DNA of 6,056 nucleotides, taken from the NCBI GenBank assembly GCA_965364735.1, contig CBDTYW010000228.1, positions 1 through 6,056 on the forward strand, read 5' to 3'. The notes below the pieces were generated by a model. The model saw only the letters and a program-made list of their open reading frames with translations, searched no databases and had not been told where the DNA came from. Shown piece by piece: positions 4,678 through 6,056 of this stretch (its first letter is position 1; each line of letters opens with the position of its first letter). Position numbers and translations under genes: made by a program. This DNA is from CBDTYW01 sp965364735. Its GTDB lineage: Bacteria > Actinomycetota > Nitriliruptoria > Nitriliruptorales > Nitriliruptoraceae.

Positions 4678-6056
4678 AAGGCGCCGCCGGAGTCATCGAT
4701 GTTGCTGAGGTTGCGGAACTGGGTCAGGTGGCTCAGGAAGGCGAGCTTCACGATGCCGGTCTGGCCGTTGCGGTGCTTCTGGATGATGAGCTCCGCGACG
4801 CCCTTGTCCTGGGAGTCCTCGTCGTACATCTCGTCGCGGTAGATGAACATGACGATGTCGGCGTCCTGCTCGATCGCACCGGACTCACGCAGGTCGGCGA
4901 GCATCGGGCGCTTGTCGGTCCGTGACTCCGGGCCACGGTTGAGCTGGGACAGCGCGATGACCGGCACGCCGAGCTCCATGGCGAGCATCTTCAGGCCACG
5001 CGAGATCTCGGAGACCTCCTGCTGACGGGAGTCCGCCGGCTTGTGCGAGCTCATCAGCTGGAGGTAGTCGATGATGATGAGGTCCAGGCCCTCACGCTGC
5101 TTCAGACGACGTGACTTGGCCCGGATCTCCATGACGGTGGTGTCGGGGGTGTCGTCGAGGTAGAGCTTCGCGTCGCCGAGCGCCCCGAGGGCGTCGGACA
5201 GGCGGACCCAGTCGTGGTCGTCGAGGCGACCGGTCCGCAGACGTTCCTGCGGGATCGACGCCTCCTGCGCGAGCAGGCGCTGCGTGATCTCGATCTTGCT
5301 CATCTCGAGCGAGAAGAACAACGCCGGCTTCTGCAGCTTCGTCGAGACGTAGTGGGCGATGTTGAGCGCCAACGAGGACTTGCCGACACCAGGACGGGCA
5401 GCGAGGACGATCAGGTTCGAGGGCTGCAGGCCCGCGGTCACCTGGTCGAAGCGGTCGAACCCGGTCGGCAGGCCGGTGATGTCGTCGCCCCGCTTGGACC
5501 GGGCCTCGATCTCCTCGAAGGCATCGCTGAGCAGGTCCGGCACGGCCACGTACTCGCCGGTCGTGCCCTGCTCGGAGATCCGGTAGATCAACGACTCCGC
5601 CTGGTCGACGACGGCGCGGACGTCCGGGCCGCCGTCGTAGCCGAGCTGGGCGATGCGGGTGCCGCCGTCAATCAGCTTGCGGAGCAGCGAGTAGTCGCGG
5701 ACGATCTTCGCGTAGTGCGCGGCGTTGGCCGCGGTCGGGACCTGGTCGGTCAACGAGACCAGCCCCATCGGGCCGCCGACCTCGTCGATGCGGCCGATCC
5801 GGTTCAGGTGGTCGTAGAGGGTGACCTGGTCGACGGGCTCGCCCTGCGCGATCAGGTCGCGGATGGCCTCGAAGATCGTGGCGTGGGCCGACCGGTAGAA
5901 GTCGTCGGGCTGCAGCGCCTGGATGGCCTCGTTCGCGGCGTCGCGCGACTGCATCGCCGCGCCGAGCACGGACACCTCTGCGGGCAGTGAGTGCGGGGGC
6001 ACCCGTCCCAGCTCGCGTCGGATCGCGCCGCCGCCCGAGGAGGATCCGGGGCTGCT
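4674..6056 (-). CDS. dnaB: Replicative DNA helicase DnaB (5' end beyond the window)
   Basis: Hexameric ATP-driven helicase that unwinds DNA at the replication fork and recruits primase. 460 residues are in the window, and the frame stays open at the right edge. The start is therefore missing, probably by few residues, because the family N-terminus (GRVPPHSLPAEVSVLGAAM) begins near window residue 17. The GTG at 6000-6002 is internal to that motif and not the start. The N-terminal DnaB domain (about 22-125) is followed by the linker and the RecA-like domain. There, Walker A is ARPGVGKSS (from residue 220), SLEMS carries catalytic Glu251, Walker B is LIIIDYLQL (Asp330), ALSQLNR follows, and KHRNGQTG bears the arginine finger (Arg429). 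Domains are uninterrupted: no intein. The tail FRNLSNIDDSGGAF is normal. Upstream genes, often rplI in this setting, are outside the window. Confidence 0.97.
   Translation of the reverse strand, partial: SSPGSSSGGGAIRRELGRVPPHSLPAEVSVLGAAMQSRDAANEAIQALQPDDFYRSAHATIFEAIRDLIAQGEPVDQVTLYDHLNRIGRIDEVGGPMGLVSLTDQVPTAANAAHYAKIVRDYSLLRKLIDGGTRIAQLGYDGGPDVRAVVDQAESLIYRISEQGTTGEYVAVPDLLSDAFEEIEARSKRGDDITGLPTGFDRFDQVTAGLQPSNLIVLAARPGVGKSSLALNIAHYVSTKLQKPALFFSLEMSKIEITQRLLAQEASIPQERLRTGRLDDHDWVRLSDALGALGDAKLYLDDTPDTTVMEIRAKSRRLKQREGLDLIIIDYLQLMSSHKPADSRQQEVSEISRGLKMLAMELGVPVIALSQLNRGPESRTDKRPMLADLRESGAIEQDADIVMFIYRDEMYDEDSQDKGVAELIIQKHRNGQTGIVKLAFLSHLTQFRNLSNIDDSGGAF

Noticed and set aside
5370..5420. 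Possible intein at the DnaB Walker A site
   Set aside because: Walker A reads straight through as ARPGVGKSS with normal flanks; no insertion is present.
5214..5990. Long plus-strand open frame inside dnaB
   Set aside because: It is antisense to highly conserved DnaB sequence and is Arg/Val/Asp-rich, as expected for a shadow frame.
1..6056. Mobile element, CRISPR, defence island or new multi-gene system
   Set aside because: No transposase, integrase, toxin, nuclease or repeat-spacer pattern is seen; the genes are ordinary chromosomal ones on alternating strands without shared function.

Overview
This is a GC-rich bacterial chromosomal window with strong G/C bias at third codon positions. Protein styles (DnaB, a Pro/Thr-rich surface lipoprotein, a DUF1269 protein, a cNMP-binding fusion) suggest a high-GC Actinomycetota, possibly a deep-branching class such as Thermoleophilia or Acidimicrobiia. 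The phylum is a moderate inference and the class a guess. It looks like core/housekeeping sequence. I see no mobile element, CRISPR array, tRNA or rRNA gene, and no cluster resembling a defence or biosynthetic system.

Layout, left to right. (1) 3-848, minus: a secreted lipoprotein with a PGRP/Amidase_2 zinc amidase domain. It has no ATG/GTG/TTG start in its signal-peptide region; a good Shine-Dalgarno (SD) sequence points to an ATC start. (2) 849-1057: a divergent control region with a two-segment hairpin, helically phased ACGTCG repeats and a candidate promoter. (3) 1058-1705, plus: a DUF1269 glycine-rich membrane-associated protein. (4) 1698-1735: an inverted repeat that includes both stop codons of the convergent genes, a likely bidirectional terminator. 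(5) 1728-2153, minus: a HIT-family nucleotide hydrolase/transferase. (6) 2154-2369: a second divergent control region with a 9-bp direct repeat and an 8-bp stem-loop. (7) 2370-3578, plus: an M20 deacetylase of the ArgE type with all metal ligands. (8) 3652-4677, plus: an unrecognised N-terminal domain of about 230 residues fused to a C-terminal cyclic-nucleotide-binding domain. (9) 4674-6056, minus, running off the right edge: the replicative helicase DnaB, overlapping the previous gene tail to tail by CTAG.

The gene order alternates strands (-, +, -, +, +, -), so only argE and the cNMP-binding gene could share a transcript (73-nt gap). No joint pathway is evident. The likely roles are wall remodelling (amidase), unknown envelope function (DUF1269), nucleotide metabolism (HIT), arginine biosynthesis (ArgE), a putative second-messenger sensor and DNA replication (DnaB). 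The items most worth a second look are the ATC-initiated lipoprotein, the new-looking domain fused to the cNMP-binding fold, and the compact dyads between genes.
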